Made by a program: the position numbers and the translations under genes
The notes under the pieces: model-generated
The model's database searches: none
Seen by the model: the letters and a program-made list of their open reading frames with translations, nothing else
Told to the model about the DNA's origin: nothing
Source of the DNA: Leptospiraceae bacterium
GTDB lineage: Bacteria > Spirochaetota > Leptospiria > Turneriellales > Turneriellaceae
Reading direction: 5' to 3'
Assembly: GCA_020440825.1 (NCBI GenBank)
Contig: JAGRNJ010000006.1
Location: 31,999-89,399, forward strand
DNA: 57,401 nt
Shown here: piece by piece, positions 25,791 through 35,136 of the stretch
How the letters are laid out: each line of letters begins with the position of its first letter
Numbering within the stretch: position 1 is the stretch's first letter

Positions 25791-26089
25791 GTTCTCGTGG
25801 CGAAACTTTTTTGTCGGCCAAATAGGCTCGAAAATGTAACCAATTGTTTTTATTGATTCCTTTTTTTGAAAAAAATATCAAAGATTTAAGGTTTTTGATG
25901 CTCAGGGACCTCTTATTGACTACCTGCATGCCTCTCATTTGGGAGAAATCCATTTTTTAAAAAAGAGCGCAAGAATAATATGCATTGTTTTCAACAACCT
26001 CGGCGACTAGGTTCTAGCAACTTCAAGAAAAAGATTCTTGACCAAATGACCGAACGATCGGTCAGTGTTTTGAGAGGGGGGAAGATACT
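25791..26089. other. Divergent promoter region nrfH / desaturase
   Basis: A 299-base gap with no coding sequence. It contains A/T-rich sequence near nrfH and the TetR-type operator at 26047-26064 near the desaturase. TTGACC just before the operator could be a -35 element for the desaturase. Confidence 0.5.
26047..26064. promoter_or_regulatory. TetR-type operator before the desaturase gene
   Basis: TGACCGA and TCGGTCA form an inverted repeat with the 4-base spacer ACGA, the form of many TetR-family operators (TGACCGxxCGGTCA style). It lies 26 bases before the desaturase ATG, in or next to the likely promoter, and the operon's second gene is a TetR regulator, which suggests self-repression. 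Confidence 0.72.
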
Positions 26090-27070
26090 ATGAAACCAAG
26101 AGATATATTATCAGATGTTGAAATTCAATCATTGTTGAAGAAATCAGATTTTCGAGGGTTGATTGAACTGGCAACAACCTGGGGTCTCATTGCTGCTTCA
26201 TTTGCACTGGTCGGCTTCTGGCCGCATATGCCAACGATATTTTTTCCGATTCTTGTCGCATTGATTATTCTGGGAAACCGGCACCTTGCACTGGCCATTC
26301 TGGTGCATGATGCGAGTCACCGTGCCTTGTTCAAGACTCGCTGGTTAAACGAATTTGCCGGCAAGTGGTTCGCGGCCGCCCCTGCGCTGCTCGATCTTGA
26401 GGGCTATCGAAAATATCATCTTCATCACCATAAATACACCGGGCAGGATTATAAAAAAGAGACTGGCGATCCTGATATTATTCTGACCCGAAATTACCCC
26501 ATTTCAAAGAAAAGTCTTATCAAATGGCTGGTCAAAGATCTAACAGGTCGATCTGCTCCCCGTCTGTATCTTGGATTAATCGCAATGAAATTGGGAATCA
26601 TGCGCTATGACTTAAGCGGTAGAGTTGAAATGTTGCCCAGGCAGAAAAAATCGGTGGGCGGATGGCTTATTCTGGGCATTCGCCGACTGTTTCCATTTTT
26701 GTTGATCAATGTGATAATTTTCACCCTGCTCTTTTTTACCGGGAAGCCCTGGCTATATTTGCTTTGGATTGCCAGTGCATTGACAACGTTTCAGTTTTTT
26801 ACCAGAGTCAGGTCAATTGCAGAGCATGGTATATTGCCAAGAGTTCCAAATATGCTTCAAAATACACGCACTATTCTGGCAAGCTGGTGGGAAAGACTTA
26901 CCTTTGCTCCCTGTCATGTCAATTTTCATCTGGAGCATCATTTTCTGATGACCGTGCCCTCATATCGGTTACCCGAACTGCACAAGATACTCAAAGAGAG
27001 GGGAGTGTTGAAGAATTCACCGGTTGCAAAAGGGTACTCTGAAATTTTCAGACTGGCAATCAGTAAGTGA
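26090..27070 (+). CDS. Membrane fatty acid desaturase
   Basis: A 326-residue membrane di-iron desaturase/hydroxylase. The histidine boxes are complete and in order: HDASH (about residue 77), HLHHH (about 107) and HVNFHLEHH (about 281). Four membrane helices lie around them. Such enzymes introduce double bonds into acyl lipids, or modify carotenoids or sterols; the first is more likely with TetR control. AGAGGGGGG lies before the ATG. It overlaps the TetR gene by four bases. Confidence 0.9.
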   Translation: MKPRDILSDVEIQSLLKKSDFRGLIELATTWGLIAASFALVGFWPHMPTIFFPILVALIILGNRHLALAILVHDASHRALFKTRWLNEFAGKWFAAAPALLDLEGYRKYHLHHHKYTGQDYKKETGDPDIILTRNYPISKKSLIKWLVKDLTGRSAPRLYLGLIAMKLGIMRYDLSGRVEMLPRQKKSVGGWLILGIRRLFPFLLINVIIFTLLFFTGKPWLYLLWIASALTTFQFFTRVRSIAEHGILPRVPNMLQNTRTILASWWERLTFAPCHVNFHLEHHFLMTVPSYRLPELHKILKERGVLKNSPVAKGYSEIFRLAISK

Positions 27071-27618
27071 CAGAGATATCCAGAACGATTTTTAAGGTCT
27101 CGCAAGAGTTGTTTGCGCTGCACGGATTCAGCGGGGTAAGCATTCGCGATATTGCTTCCCGTGCAGAGATTGCAAAATCAACGGTACTGCACCATTTTCC
27201 CAATAAGCAGAAGCTTTATGAAGCCGTTGTTGAGCAAAGTCTAGACGAGTTTGCAAAAATCACCAGAGAGTTTACTGCCGGCAAAGGTCTTGATGTACAC
27301 ATGAAAGAATTGCTGAGGTGGATGCTCGCCGAACCGATTCATGCGAAACTGTTGAACAGAGTTTTCATGGATAACCCTCGCAGTGCATCTTTGGCTGCCC
27401 GCAAATACTGGAAACCAATGCTGCAACGCCTACGGGAGATAGACAGGGCTTCGAAAGCAGGGAGCCCCAAAAAAGAAGAAACGATTCTGTTTTGTATCAA
27501 TGCAATTTTTCAAATTGCATTCAGTATAGAGCTGCAGTTACAATTGCTCGATGCAGACAAGAAAATTGAGGTCTTGCTGGCTAGATATTCACCTGTGATC
27601 GACGCTGCACTTCGATAA
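27067..27618 (+). CDS. TetR-family regulator of the desaturase operon
   Basis: A 183-residue TetR regulator. The N-terminal helix-turn-helix is FKVSQELFALHGFSGVSIRDIASRAEIAKSTVLHHFPNKQKLYEAVV. The remaining helices form the ligand domain. The GTG start overlaps the desaturase stop as GTGA, so the two are one unit. The operator at 26047-26064 is its likely target. The likely signal is an acyl compound, by analogy with other TetR proteins beside desaturases. Confidence 0.9.
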   Translation: MTEISRTIFKVSQELFALHGFSGVSIRDIASRAEIAKSTVLHHFPNKQKLYEAVVEQSLDEFAKITREFTAGKGLDVHMKELLRWMLAEPIHAKLLNRVFMDNPRSASLAARKYWKPMLQRLREIDRASKAGSPKKEETILFCINAIFQIAFSIELQLQLLDADKKIEVLLARYSPVIDAALR

Positions 27619-27667
27619 GGTCATAAAGAAGCAGTAAAAAAGATTGACGATCTACGTACATTTATTA

Positions 27668-27687
27668 TATTACGAATGTTCGATATA
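27668..27687. promoter_or_regulatory. Possible operator before the second TetR gene
   Basis: TAT-TA-CGAA-TG-TTCG-AT-ATA is an interrupted palindrome 23 bases before the TetR ATG at 27711. The inner CGAA/TTCG and outer TAT/ATA pairs match; two positions do not. A self-regulatory site is plausible. Confidence 0.4.
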
Positions 27688-27710
27688 AAATAGAGTTTCT
27701 GAGTCAATTC

Positions 27711-28286
27711 ATGCCAAAGATTGTGAATCATAAGGAATATAAAAGACAGCTTCTCAGTAAAGCTGCAGAAACACTTGTTAGTAAAAGTTATGCCGATGTG
27801 TCTATGCGCGATATTGCTGGTGATCTGAATGTCTCAACTGGCACTCTGTACCACTATTTTCATTCTAAAGAAGATCTGTTTTGTGCATTATTTTTGCACA
27901 ATGCGCAAATATCAGCATCTGAAATTATTGATAAAATGTGTAATTTGAACAGTTTCTCTGCGCGGGTAGAGATTCTTTTTGACTACTTTTTACATCGGTG
28001 TGAAAAAATGGCGCGCCAATTTTTACTCTCTACAGATATGCTCAGAAATGATCTGCCCGATAAGGCCCAGAGTCTGCTGCACAGATGGGCAAGTGAAATG
28101 GAACGCAGGCTTTCACAAGTTCTGGGTATAGAGAGAGAACTTGGTCTTGCACTTTTTCTTTTTTTTGCAGGTTCGCTTTATGCAGGTCAGGTTTTGCCGG
28201 CTTCAAGAGATCTTACTCCCGGTTTTAATGCCATGAAAAAATTGATTTTGCAAAATAATATCAAAGGGGACAAGAATGAAAAATGA
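27711..28286 (+). CDS. TetR-family regulator
   Basis: A 191-residue TetR regulator with the N-terminal helix-turn-helix LLSKAAETLVSKSYADVSMRDIAGDLNVSTGTLYHYFHSKEDLFCALF. The ligand domain ends in a hydrophobic helix (LGLALFLFFAGSLYAGQVLP). Its last codons overlap the start of the AhpD-like gene by 11 bases, so it probably regulates its own operon, through the palindrome at 27668-27687. It is only distantly like the other TetR protein at 27067. Confidence 0.9.
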   Translation: MPKIVNHKEYKRQLLSKAAETLVSKSYADVSMRDIAGDLNVSTGTLYHYFHSKEDLFCALFLHNAQISASEIIDKMCNLNSFSARVEILFDYFLHRCEKMARQFLLSTDMLRNDLPDKAQSLLHRWASEMERRLSQVLGIERELGLALFLFFAGSLYAGQVLPASRDLTPGFNAMKKLILQNNIKGDKNEK

Positions 28287-28872
28287 ATTTAAGAAAAGGG
28301 TATTTTCACCGGCGACCTTGGTGCAGTTGACGACAGATATATTGAAATCTGCATCTTCAATTCGCGATACGCTTCAAAGTTCGAGAATAGCACCCGCTTT
28401 TCGAGAGCGCCTGTGGCTTACAGTAACATCTGTAAATCAATGCCGTTATTGCCAGTGGATGCATTCTGACCTGGCCTCGGCTAATGGTGTTAGTAAAGAA
28501 CAGATTGGCGCATTGTTAGGCTCAGCAATTCAGGCTGTTCCTGATGAAGAACAGCTGGCATTATCTTATGCTTTACATTATGCCGAATCGAATCGACAGC
28601 CATCCGCCATAGAAAAAAAACGGCTGATAGAAAAATATGGCCAGGCACTTGCTCAGGATATCGAAAACTGGATGCTTATTATTTTCTTCTCAAATCTTTC
28701 GGGAAACACTTTTGATTCATTCTTAAGCAGGCTGCGCGGAGAGCCTGCACCCGGGGGGAATATTGCTTTTGAGGCACTATTTGCCATTCTTTCTGCCCCG
28801 GTTCTGCTTACAGTTGCAGCAGCAACAAAGAATTCAGTTAACCCCTTGATGTCGATGGCACAGGCAAAATAA
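28276..28872 (+). CDS. Carboxymuconolactone decarboxylase/AhpD-like protein
   Basis: A 198-residue all-helical protein of the CMD/AhpD superfamily. The redox motif C-R-Y-C-Q-W-M-H (about residues 55-62) has the C-x-x-C-x3-H pattern of AhpD peroxidase systems. AKGGGG-type RBS: AAAGGGGA lies 7 bases before the ATG. The C-terminal 60 residues include a hydrophobic stretch (ALFAILSAPVLLTVAAAT) not typical of AhpD. Function may be peroxide or thiol chemistry under TetR control. Confidence 0.82.
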   Translation: MKNEFKKRVFSPATLVQLTTDILKSASSIRDTLQSSRIAPAFRERLWLTVTSVNQCRYCQWMHSDLASANGVSKEQIGALLGSAIQAVPDEEQLALSYALHYAESNRQPSAIEKKRLIEKYGQALAQDIENWMLIIFFSNLSGNTFDSFLSRLRGEPAPGGNIAFEALFAILSAPVLLTVAAATKNSVNPLMSMAQAK

Positions 28873-28945
28873 AAGTTTGAATGGGTATATAAAAAAGATA
28901 GATTTTGAGAAAAACTTCTGCGCTTGATTTAGAGCCGCTGTGGTT

Positions 28946-29683
28946 TCAAGGCAAGTCGGCCAAACCGGTTTGGGCATTCTTCTTTGAGAGTTGTTCATTG
29001 AACTGCTTAAGATAGCCCCAAACTGGAACCTGTTCATTCAAACCTTTCAGCTTCTGGGGACCCAAGGCGACAATATTCGTTAGCTCTTCAGGGCGGCTGC
29101 GTTTCAGTCGGCTGACAAATTCTTCGTTTACCAAAGCAAAGAAATTGTGACTCTCGGGCAGACCATTGATACGGGCTGCGAGATTTATTTGCGGAGAGAG
29201 AAAGTCAATTCGGGAAATGCTGAGTTCACCGAGAACTCTTGGGTCAAGTCTTGCCTCGACGTATTCAAACTCTCCTGGCAGCAGACTCAACTTTAAGCCT
29301 GCCAGACCCTCGCGGTTTGCGATAATTTTCACTGATTTTAAGAATGCATTGACCAATGGTGCCAAAAGATTCTTTGCAAAATCGAGCATAGCCAATGATG
29401 AAGAATTGGTATTAAAATCAAACCAGATGAAACCATCTCCCATTCGATTGGCCAGATACATCTTTCGGTTTCGTCTGCCGAGTTCGAGCATCTTGTTTAC
29501 CATCGTTGCATAGGCGGCGCCAAAGTGGGTCAACGATTTTGAATCGATATCATTCAGGTAGGTTGTAAAATCAGAGAGATCACAGAACAATAATCCGTTG
29601 GCTTTCATTAAGCGCACAGCCCGGCTTTGTTCATTCTGAATCTGCATTGTGGTAATAAGAAAGCTGATTATGAACTCTGTCAA
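28946..29683 (-). CDS. Stand-alone class III nucleotide cyclase-domain protein
   Basis: A 245-residue protein consisting almost only of a class III adenylate/guanylate cyclase domain. LLFCDLSDFTTYL holds the first metal aspartate, NRMGDGFIWF the second, and INLAARINGLPE the transition-state Asn and Arg. QKLKGLNEQVPVWGY is the usual end. The base-selecting lysine before GDG is not clear (NRMGD), so substrate and activity are unsure. It has no membrane or sensor domain. The start is TTG at 29683 or ATG at 29647. It is convergent with the AhpD-like gene. Confidence 0.75.
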   Translation of the reverse strand: MTEFIISFLITTMQIQNEQSRAVRLMKANGLLFCDLSDFTTYLNDIDSKSLTHFGAAYATMVNKMLELGRRNRKMYLANRMGDGFIWFDFNTNSSSLAMLDFAKNLLAPLVNAFLKSVKIIANREGLAGLKLSLLPGEFEYVEARLDPRVLGELSISRIDFLSPQINLAARINGLPESHNFFALVNEEFVSRLKRSRPEELTNIVALGPQKLKGLNEQVPVWGYLKQFNEQLSKKNAQTGLADLP

Positions 29684-30012
29684 TTGTAAAAATCTGAATT
29701 ATACAGACTAGATTCAAAATGAGTATGAATTTATGTTTTCGTCAATTCAGATTTCAACAAAGAGTCGCAATGGCATGAAAAATAGCGGTCTCAGTAGTTG
29801 GGGCAATCTTATTATTCTGGTTTATGAGTTGGCCATCCAATTCTGTATGATGGCTGTTGTGCCCCGTTATATCATTGGCCTGGATTTTTTTTGCAAATCT
29901 TTGTATGAAAAAAGCCAGATAGAAATTTCAAAGAACGACGAATCAATTTTCCGGTATGGCCGATGCTTGCTATTTTTATTTGACATGCCAACAATAATTT
30001 TTAGATTCATAT
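29684..30012. other. Gap upstream of the propeller lipoprotein
   Basis: A 329-base gap between divergent genes. It contains a 50-codon hydrophobic frame with two in-frame TGA codons (29770-29922) and TTGACA-like sequence at about 29979. No other gene is recognisable. Confidence 0.5.
29770..29922 (+). pseudogene. Possible broken small membrane-protein gene with two TGA codons
   Basis: ATG at 29770 opens a frame that, apart from TGA at codons 3 and 27, encodes a hydrophobic peptide: KIAVSVVGAILLFWFMSWPSN, then WLLCPVISLAWIFFANLCMKKAR, and TAG. Both TGA positions would be natural tryptophans (TGG). The shape, two membrane segments and a basic end, is that of a small membrane protein. It may be a gene silenced by two G-to-A changes. 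It could also be chance. Confidence 0.25.
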
Positions 30013-30948
30013 GTGCTCAAATCTTTTCTTTTGATATTGTCAATTGCAGGTTTATTTTCTGCGTGTACAAAGAAAGCCTGTTTACCAAAATCACAATACT
30101 CAAAATATTCAGATGTCGTATTAAATCAGCTAACTGCCTCTGGTCGGGAAATAAAATTCTGTTTTGAACTTCAAGAGCAGGCGAAATGTCTTACAGTAAA
30201 TGTAGATAATGGCAAATACCTTGAACAGCCTGATTACAAGAAAAATAAAACGAGCCGGGTACCGAACCTTGAGTATCCCCGGGGTGTACTGAAAAAAGAC
30301 GGCGTTGAGGTTTGTCATTCAGAAAAACAGTGCCAGACAGTCAGCTGGCCAGATTACCCGGGACCCCATCCCGATTATGGGGATGCAGTGGCAGTTTCTG
30401 CGAGTGGAAAATTTCTGGCGATGACGAATTACTGGGCAAAGAACCAAAATACAGAGATACGAGAAATTCCCTCGGGAAAATTGATTCGAAATATCAAATT
30501 AAAAGGCTGGCCAGGATTTATAGGTGAAACTCTCGTTGATTATTGGGCAGAGTGTGCCGGACCCTGTACCCAGGCCGACCTGCTGGATGTTCAGACTGGT
30601 AATAAAATCGCCAGTCTGGGAGATGGCATAAATGTAGACGGATTAACTCCTGTAAATATTAGTGAAGACCTTTGGGTATTCAATGACGGCTATGGTGAGT
30701 CTCTGGTCTTGCAGAATCTGAAAACCGGAAAAATAATCAAGAAGATCGACATCACCTCGAACTTAAAAGACGAGCAGGGGCAGAGTCTGGCAAACCCTGA
30801 AAACAATATACTTCTGAAATTATCAGAGAATAGTTTAGGGCTCATTTATTCATTGTCTAAAAGCGGGAATGTAGTTTTGTTTGACCATGAGCTCAATATC
30901 CTGAAAACTATAGAGGCACCGGTTTGTTCTATACAGAAAGAAACATGA
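30013..30948 (+). CDS. Beta-propeller-like lipoprotein
   Basis: A 311-residue protein with a lipoprotein signal (LLILSIAGLFSAC, cysteine at about residue 18). The rest has repeated four-strand units, for example VAVSASGKFLAMTNYWA, REIPSGKLIRNIKL, LDVQTGNKIASLGDG and NLKTGKIIKKIDI, as in WD40-like or YVTN propellers. Cysteine pairs (CEACAGPC-like region near 190) may form disulfides. Start is GTG at 30013. I do not recognise a named family. Confidence 0.7.
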   Translation: MLKSFLLILSIAGLFSACTKKACLPKSQYSKYSDVVLNQLTASGREIKFCFELQEQAKCLTVNVDNGKYLEQPDYKKNKTSRVPNLEYPRGVLKKDGVEVCHSEKQCQTVSWPDYPGPHPDYGDAVAVSASGKFLAMTNYWAKNQNTEIREIPSGKLIRNIKLKGWPGFIGETLVDYWAECAGPCTQADLLDVQTGNKIASLGDGINVDGLTPVNISEDLWVFNDGYGESLVLQNLKTGKIIKKIDITSNLKDEQGQSLANPENNILLKLSENSLGLIYSLSKSGNVVLFDHELNILKTIEAPVCSIQKET

Positions 30949-31046
30949 AATAATTAACTTGTGAATTCCTGTATATTATTTATTGAAATGAATAACATAT
31001 AAAAGCTAAATAAATTTCAGCTTATTAAAATCAAGGATCCGTAAAA

Positions 31047-32309
31047 ATGAAAAAACCGATTAAATTTGCCTCTATTCTTTTTGTAACCCTCACAGTCATT
31101 CATACAAATTCAATCTTTTCGCAGGTTGATCCCATGGAATTAATACGAAACAGATCGAATGCTGCAAAAGAATTTCAGGTTGCCCGAGATTCTGTAGGTT
31201 TGGGTTTTATTGAAAGGGCAAGAGAGAGAATAAAACTTGCCCGTGAATTAGATCCCAACAGTAAACCGATACAAGAGTATTATGAGAAGCTCATGGCTCC
31301 CGATTTTGTTATCTCGGGCAAGGAAGTATTCTTCTACAAAGAAACTCCCAGGTTCGAGATTCAGGCTATGCTGCCCGAGAATGAAGCTTCCCGCCGAAAC
31401 TGGGTGAAGATGTATTCGCTGATCATAATAAATTCGAGAGGAGATATTGTCTTCAGAGAAAAAACCTCCGCCAGTTTACCTGAAAAGATTTATTGGGATG
31501 GAAAATCGAAAGGCAAGCGACTGCCAGACGGAAATTATATAGCCCAGATCGAAGTAAAAGGTGACCTCGGTTTTGTAGAAAAACTTTCGCCATTAGGTTT
31601 TTTGCAGTGGGGTAAAAAATTAGAAGCAATCATTAGTGTGAAAGAAGAATCGTTTCAAGTCGGGACCGGTGATATTATGATTCATGCCGTTTACCCTCAG
31701 CGAAGCAGAGTTACAAACTGGCAATTATTGATCACAAACAATGCAGGTAAGAAAGTATTGCAACGAAATGAGCAAGGCCCGCTGCCAGAAACGATCAAGT
31801 GGAATCATAAAAATGACTCTGGAGACCTGGTTGAATCGGCAGATATATATACTTTAACTATCTCTGGAAAAGATAAAAGTGGTAAAAAATGGAAAAGTAA
31901 TTCTGATACCATCGAGTCTGAGATAGAAATGTTCGATGAAGATGGTAAAAAGAAATTCAGAATGACAACCTTGAATTTTGATACCGGAAAATCGACACTC
32001 AAAAAAAATTCTCATATTCTGTTGCGCAGAGTGGCCCTGGTCTTCGAGAAATATAACTGGTTTGATATTGAGGTACAAGGTCATACAGATGATGTTGGCG
32101 GCGATGAGGCCAATATGAAACTGTCGCTTGCCAGAGCTCAAGCTGTCATGAAATATCTGGTTGACCGTCATAAGTTACCCGCTGCGAGGTTTGCAACTAC
32201 CGGTCTGGGTGAGACAAGGCCGGTCGCCGACAATAGAAATGAAAAAGGCAAGGCTAAAAACCGCAGAGTTGAGTTTGTTATGACCGAGAATCTCTCCCGT
32301 AAAAATTAG
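31047..32309 (+). CDS. OmpA-family outer-membrane/peptidoglycan-binding protein
   Basis: A 420-residue exported protein. A signal peptide covers residues 1-26. The middle contains two beta-rich repeats with DGNYIAQIEVKGDLG and SADIYTLTISGKDKSG, similar to FlgD-Ig-type folds. The C-terminal 120 residues are an OmpA domain: LNFDTGKSTLKKNS, IEVQGHTDDVGG and LSLARAQAVMKYLVDRH, with the aspartate and arginine that hold diaminopimelate. AAGGATCC precedes the ATG. It anchors envelope to peptidoglycan. A hairpin follows it. Confidence 0.88.
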   Translation: MKKPIKFASILFVTLTVIHTNSIFSQVDPMELIRNRSNAAKEFQVARDSVGLGFIERARERIKLARELDPNSKPIQEYYEKLMAPDFVISGKEVFFYKETPRFEIQAMLPENEASRRNWVKMYSLIIINSRGDIVFREKTSASLPEKIYWDGKSKGKRLPDGNYIAQIEVKGDLGFVEKLSPLGFLQWGKKLEAIISVKEESFQVGTGDIMIHAVYPQRSRVTNWQLLITNNAGKKVLQRNEQGPLPETIKWNHKNDSGDLVESADIYTLTISGKDKSGKKWKSNSDTIESEIEMFDEDGKKKFRMTTLNFDTGKSTLKKNSHILLRRVALVFEKYNWFDIEVQGHTDDVGGDEANMKLSLARAQAVMKYLVDRHKLPAARFATTGLGETRPVADNRNEKGKAKNRRVEFVMTENLSRKN

Positions 32310-32333
32310 CAGCTCCTCTTTCAGGAGCCTGCT
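32308..32333 (+). terminator. Hairpin between ompA-like gene and valS
   Basis: AGCAGCTCCT pairs with AGGAGCCTGCT with one bulged base around a short CTTTC loop. It begins at the stop codon of the OmpA-family gene. A weak T-rich stretch (GTTCTTTAC) follows. Confidence 0.5.
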
Positions 32334-32375
32334 AGAGTTCTTTACGTGTCATTTCATGTCGAGCTACTGGCCCAA

Positions 32376-35108
32376 ATGTCAGAGAGAAAAGAGCTGCCTC
32401 CTAAATATGATCCCAGCGGTCTGGAACAAAAATGGTATCCGGTTTGGGAAAAGGGAAAATTCTTTTCTCATGAGTACAGCCTTGATGAAGAGGGCAAAGC
32501 GGCCCAGATCGAAGCGGTAAAAACCGAGCAGCAAAAATCATTTTCTATTGTCATCCCTCCGCCCAATGTAACCGGCTCTTTACATTTAGGCCATGCATTG
32601 AACCATACGATCATGGATATTCTTACCCGTTATCATCGTATGAAAGGCGATGCTTCTATTTACCTGCCGGGAATGGATCATGCGGGCATCGCAACCCAGA
32701 ATGTGGTAGAGCGTCAACTCGCCGAGCAGAGTAAAAAACGGCATGATTTTTCTCGCGAAGAATTTGAAAAAAAAATCTGGGAATGGAAAGAAAAATCTGG
32801 CGGCATGATTACCCACCAGATGCGTCAACTGGGTGAAAGCGTTAACTGGGACTACGAAAGATTCACGATGGATGAAGGTCTCTCGGCGGTCGTGAAACGG
32901 GTCTTTGTACAGCTTTATGAAGAGGGTTTGATTTACCGTGCCGAACGCATGATCAACTGGTGCCCCAAAGACCAGACTGCTTTATCAAATATCGAAGTGG
33001 AATATAAAAATGTGAAAGGTAAATTGTATACTTTTCAATATCCGCTTGTAGATGCAGAATACGAAGGTCAGAAATGGCTTGCTGTAGCGACGACCCGCCC
33101 CGAAACTATTCTGGGTGATACAGCGCTTGCAGTGCATCCTGAAGATGAACGTTATAAACATCTCATTGGGAAAAAAGCCCGGGTGCCATTCATTGATCGT
33201 GAAATTGAAGTTATCGGTGATGACTATGTCGATCGGGAGTTCGGTACCGGGGTCGTCAAGATTACCCCTGCACATGATTTGAATGACTTTGCAATTGGCC
33301 AGCGTCACAAATTACCTACGATTAAAATTCTCGATAACGCTGCAAAAATGACAGAACTTGCGGGCAAATTTGCCGGACTCTCTCGCGAAGAGGCACGAAA
33401 GAAGATTGTCGCAGAGTTAGAAGAAACCGGTGCGCTGATTTCCCAGGATGATCACATGCATTCAGTGGGTCACTCTTATCGTTCAGGAGCAGTAGTCGAA
33501 CCGATGATTTCTCTGCAATGGTTTGTCTCAACACAACCGCTGGCAGACAAGGCAATCGAAGTGGTAAAAAACGGTTCCGTTGAATTTGTGCCGAAGCGCT
33601 GGGAAAATCTGTATTTCGATTGGATGTACAATATTCAGGACTGGTGTATTTCCCGCCAGTTGTGGTGGGGGCATCGTATTCCTGCCTACCATTGTCAAAG
33701 CTGCGGGCACACTGAAGTATCGGCTACGGAAATCCATAGCTGCCCCAAGTGCTCTTCGCAAGAGGTCTTGCAAGATGAAGATGTATTAGATACCTGGTTT
33801 TCATCTGGCTTATGGCCTTTTTCTACTTTTTTATCCCAGGATCCCGAGAAAATTGACCATGAGTGGCCTCAAGGAAAACTCCCACAAAATAATGCTTTGA
33901 GCATGTTTTACCCTACCTCGGTACTGGTAACCGGGTTTGATATTATTTTCTTCTGGGTCGCAAGAATGCTCATGATGTGTACCCACTTCATGCAGGATAT
34001 CCCGTTTCGGCATATCTATATTCATGGTCTGGTACGAGATGCGACCCGTCAGAAGATGAGCAAGTCAAAAGGGAATGTAGTGAATCCGCTTGAGAAGATG
34101 GAAGAATATGGTACGGATGCATTTCGTTTCTTCATGATTGGCATTCTCCCGGAAGGGAAAGATATCGTTTATGATGAAAGCCGCTTGAAAGGATATCAGG
34201 CCTTCTGCAATAAAATCTGGAATACTGCGCGTTTTATATGGATGAACCAGCCCTCAGATTATAGAATTCCCGAAAAAGTACCGGAACTGTCGATGTTAGA
34301 TCAATGGTTATTGCTGGAATTTAATGCAGCGCTTGAAAAAATAAACTCTTCTCTGGAACAGTTTCGATTTGCAGATTATGCCTCTACTATTTACGAGTTT
34401 CTCTGGAAAAACTTTTGCGATCATTATGTTGAGTTTGCGAAGACATCTCTCAAAGATGAAAAGCTCTCGGCAGGAACATTGTACACTCTCAATATTGTTT
34501 TTGAAAAAACTCTGCAATTGCTGCATCCTGCTATGCCGTATATTACAGAAGAGTTGTACTCTTTCTGGCCCCGTAAAAATAAAGAAGATCTTATTGTTGT
34601 TTCAAAGTGGCCCAGTGCTTTTGAAAATTTGAATTCAAATGCTCTGATCGAGGTAAACGAGGTAAATGAAGTCATTCATAAGATTCGCAGTTTACGTTCA
34701 AACCTCAGTGTGCCGCCCGGTGAAAAACTCAATGCTGTTTATTGCCAGAACAAAAAAAGTAATTCAGTAGAAACCTATATCCGCCATATTGAAAACATCG
34801 CAAGATTGGCATCTTTTGAAGTAAAAGACAACTTTGAAGGCAAGGGTTTTGTAAAAGCGGTGGGCGAAAGTGGCGATATCTTTCTCGATGTAGCGGGAAA
34901 AATTGATATTGAACGGGAAAAGCAGAGAATCGAAAAAGAATTGCAAACTATCGAAAACGGTATTAAGTCGGTAGAGGGAAAGTTAAATAACCCGCAATTC
35001 AAAGACAGGGCACCGTCTGAACTGGTTGCAGAAGAGCAGGAAAAATTGAACGGGTTTCGCCATAAATTTGAGCAGCTTGCTGAAATCTTAAAAGCAATTA
35101 CCCCGTAA
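32376..35108 (+). CDS. valS: Valyl-tRNA synthetase
   Basis: Charges tRNA-Val. About 910 residues with class I signatures: PPPNVTGSLHLGHALNH (HIGH motif), the CP1 editing domain (LAVATTRPETILGDTALAVHPED), WCISRQLWWGHRIPA, zinc-finger-like CQSCGH/CPKC, the KMSKS loop QKMSKSKGNVV, and a C-terminal coiled coil (IEREKQRIEKELQTIENG). ATG at 32376 (MSERKELPPKYDPS) is preferred because it begins the conserved N-terminus; a GTG 30 bases earlier is possible. Neither has a strong ribosome binding site. Confidence 0.97.
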   Translation: MSERKELPPKYDPSGLEQKWYPVWEKGKFFSHEYSLDEEGKAAQIEAVKTEQQKSFSIVIPPPNVTGSLHLGHALNHTIMDILTRYHRMKGDASIYLPGMDHAGIATQNVVERQLAEQSKKRHDFSREEFEKKIWEWKEKSGGMITHQMRQLGESVNWDYERFTMDEGLSAVVKRVFVQLYEEGLIYRAERMINWCPKDQTALSNIEVEYKNVKGKLYTFQYPLVDAEYEGQKWLAVATTRPETILGDTALAVHPEDERYKHLIGKKARVPFIDREIEVIGDDYVDREFGTGVVKITPAHDLNDFAIGQRHKLPTIKILDNAAKMTELAGKFAGLSREEARKKIVAELEETGALISQDDHMHSVGHSYRSGAVVEPMISLQWFVSTQPLADKAIEVVKNGSVEFVPKRWENLYFDWMYNIQDWCISRQLWWGHRIPAYHCQSCGHTEVSATEIHSCPKCSSQEVLQDEDVLDTWFSSGLWPFSTFLSQDPEKIDHEWPQGKLPQNNALSMFYPTSVLVTGFDIIFFWVARMLMMCTHFMQDIPFRHIYIHGLVRDATRQKMSKSKGNVVNPLEKMEEYGTDAFRFFMIGILPEGKDIVYDESRLKGYQAFCNKIWNTARFIWMNQPSDYRIPEKVPELSMLDQWLLLEFNAALEKINSSLEQFRFADYASTIYEFLWKNFCDHYVEFAKTSLKDEKLSAGTLYTLNIVFEKTLQLLHPAMPYITEELYSFWPRKNKEDLIVVSKWPSAFENLNSNALIEVNEVNEVIHKIRSLRSNLSVPPGEKLNAVYCQNKKSNSVETYIRHIENIARLASFEVKDNFEGKGFVKAVGESGDIFLDVAGKIDIEREKQRIEKELQTIENGIKSVEGKLNNPQFKDRAPSELVAEEQEKLNGFRHKFEQLAEILKAITP

Positions 35109-35136
35109 AGTAGTCGAACTTTGATATCTGAAGGTA

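Noticed and set aside
25791-26046. Possible Fnr-type box before nrfH (TTGA...ATCAA near 25870)
   Set aside because: The half-sites are 2 bases too far apart and lie in an A/T run.
29733-30167. A 144-codon plus-strand frame overlapping the start of the propeller lipoprotein gene
   Set aside because: The lipoprotein at 30013 has a clear signal and lipobox in another frame; this frame has odd composition and no ribosome binding site.
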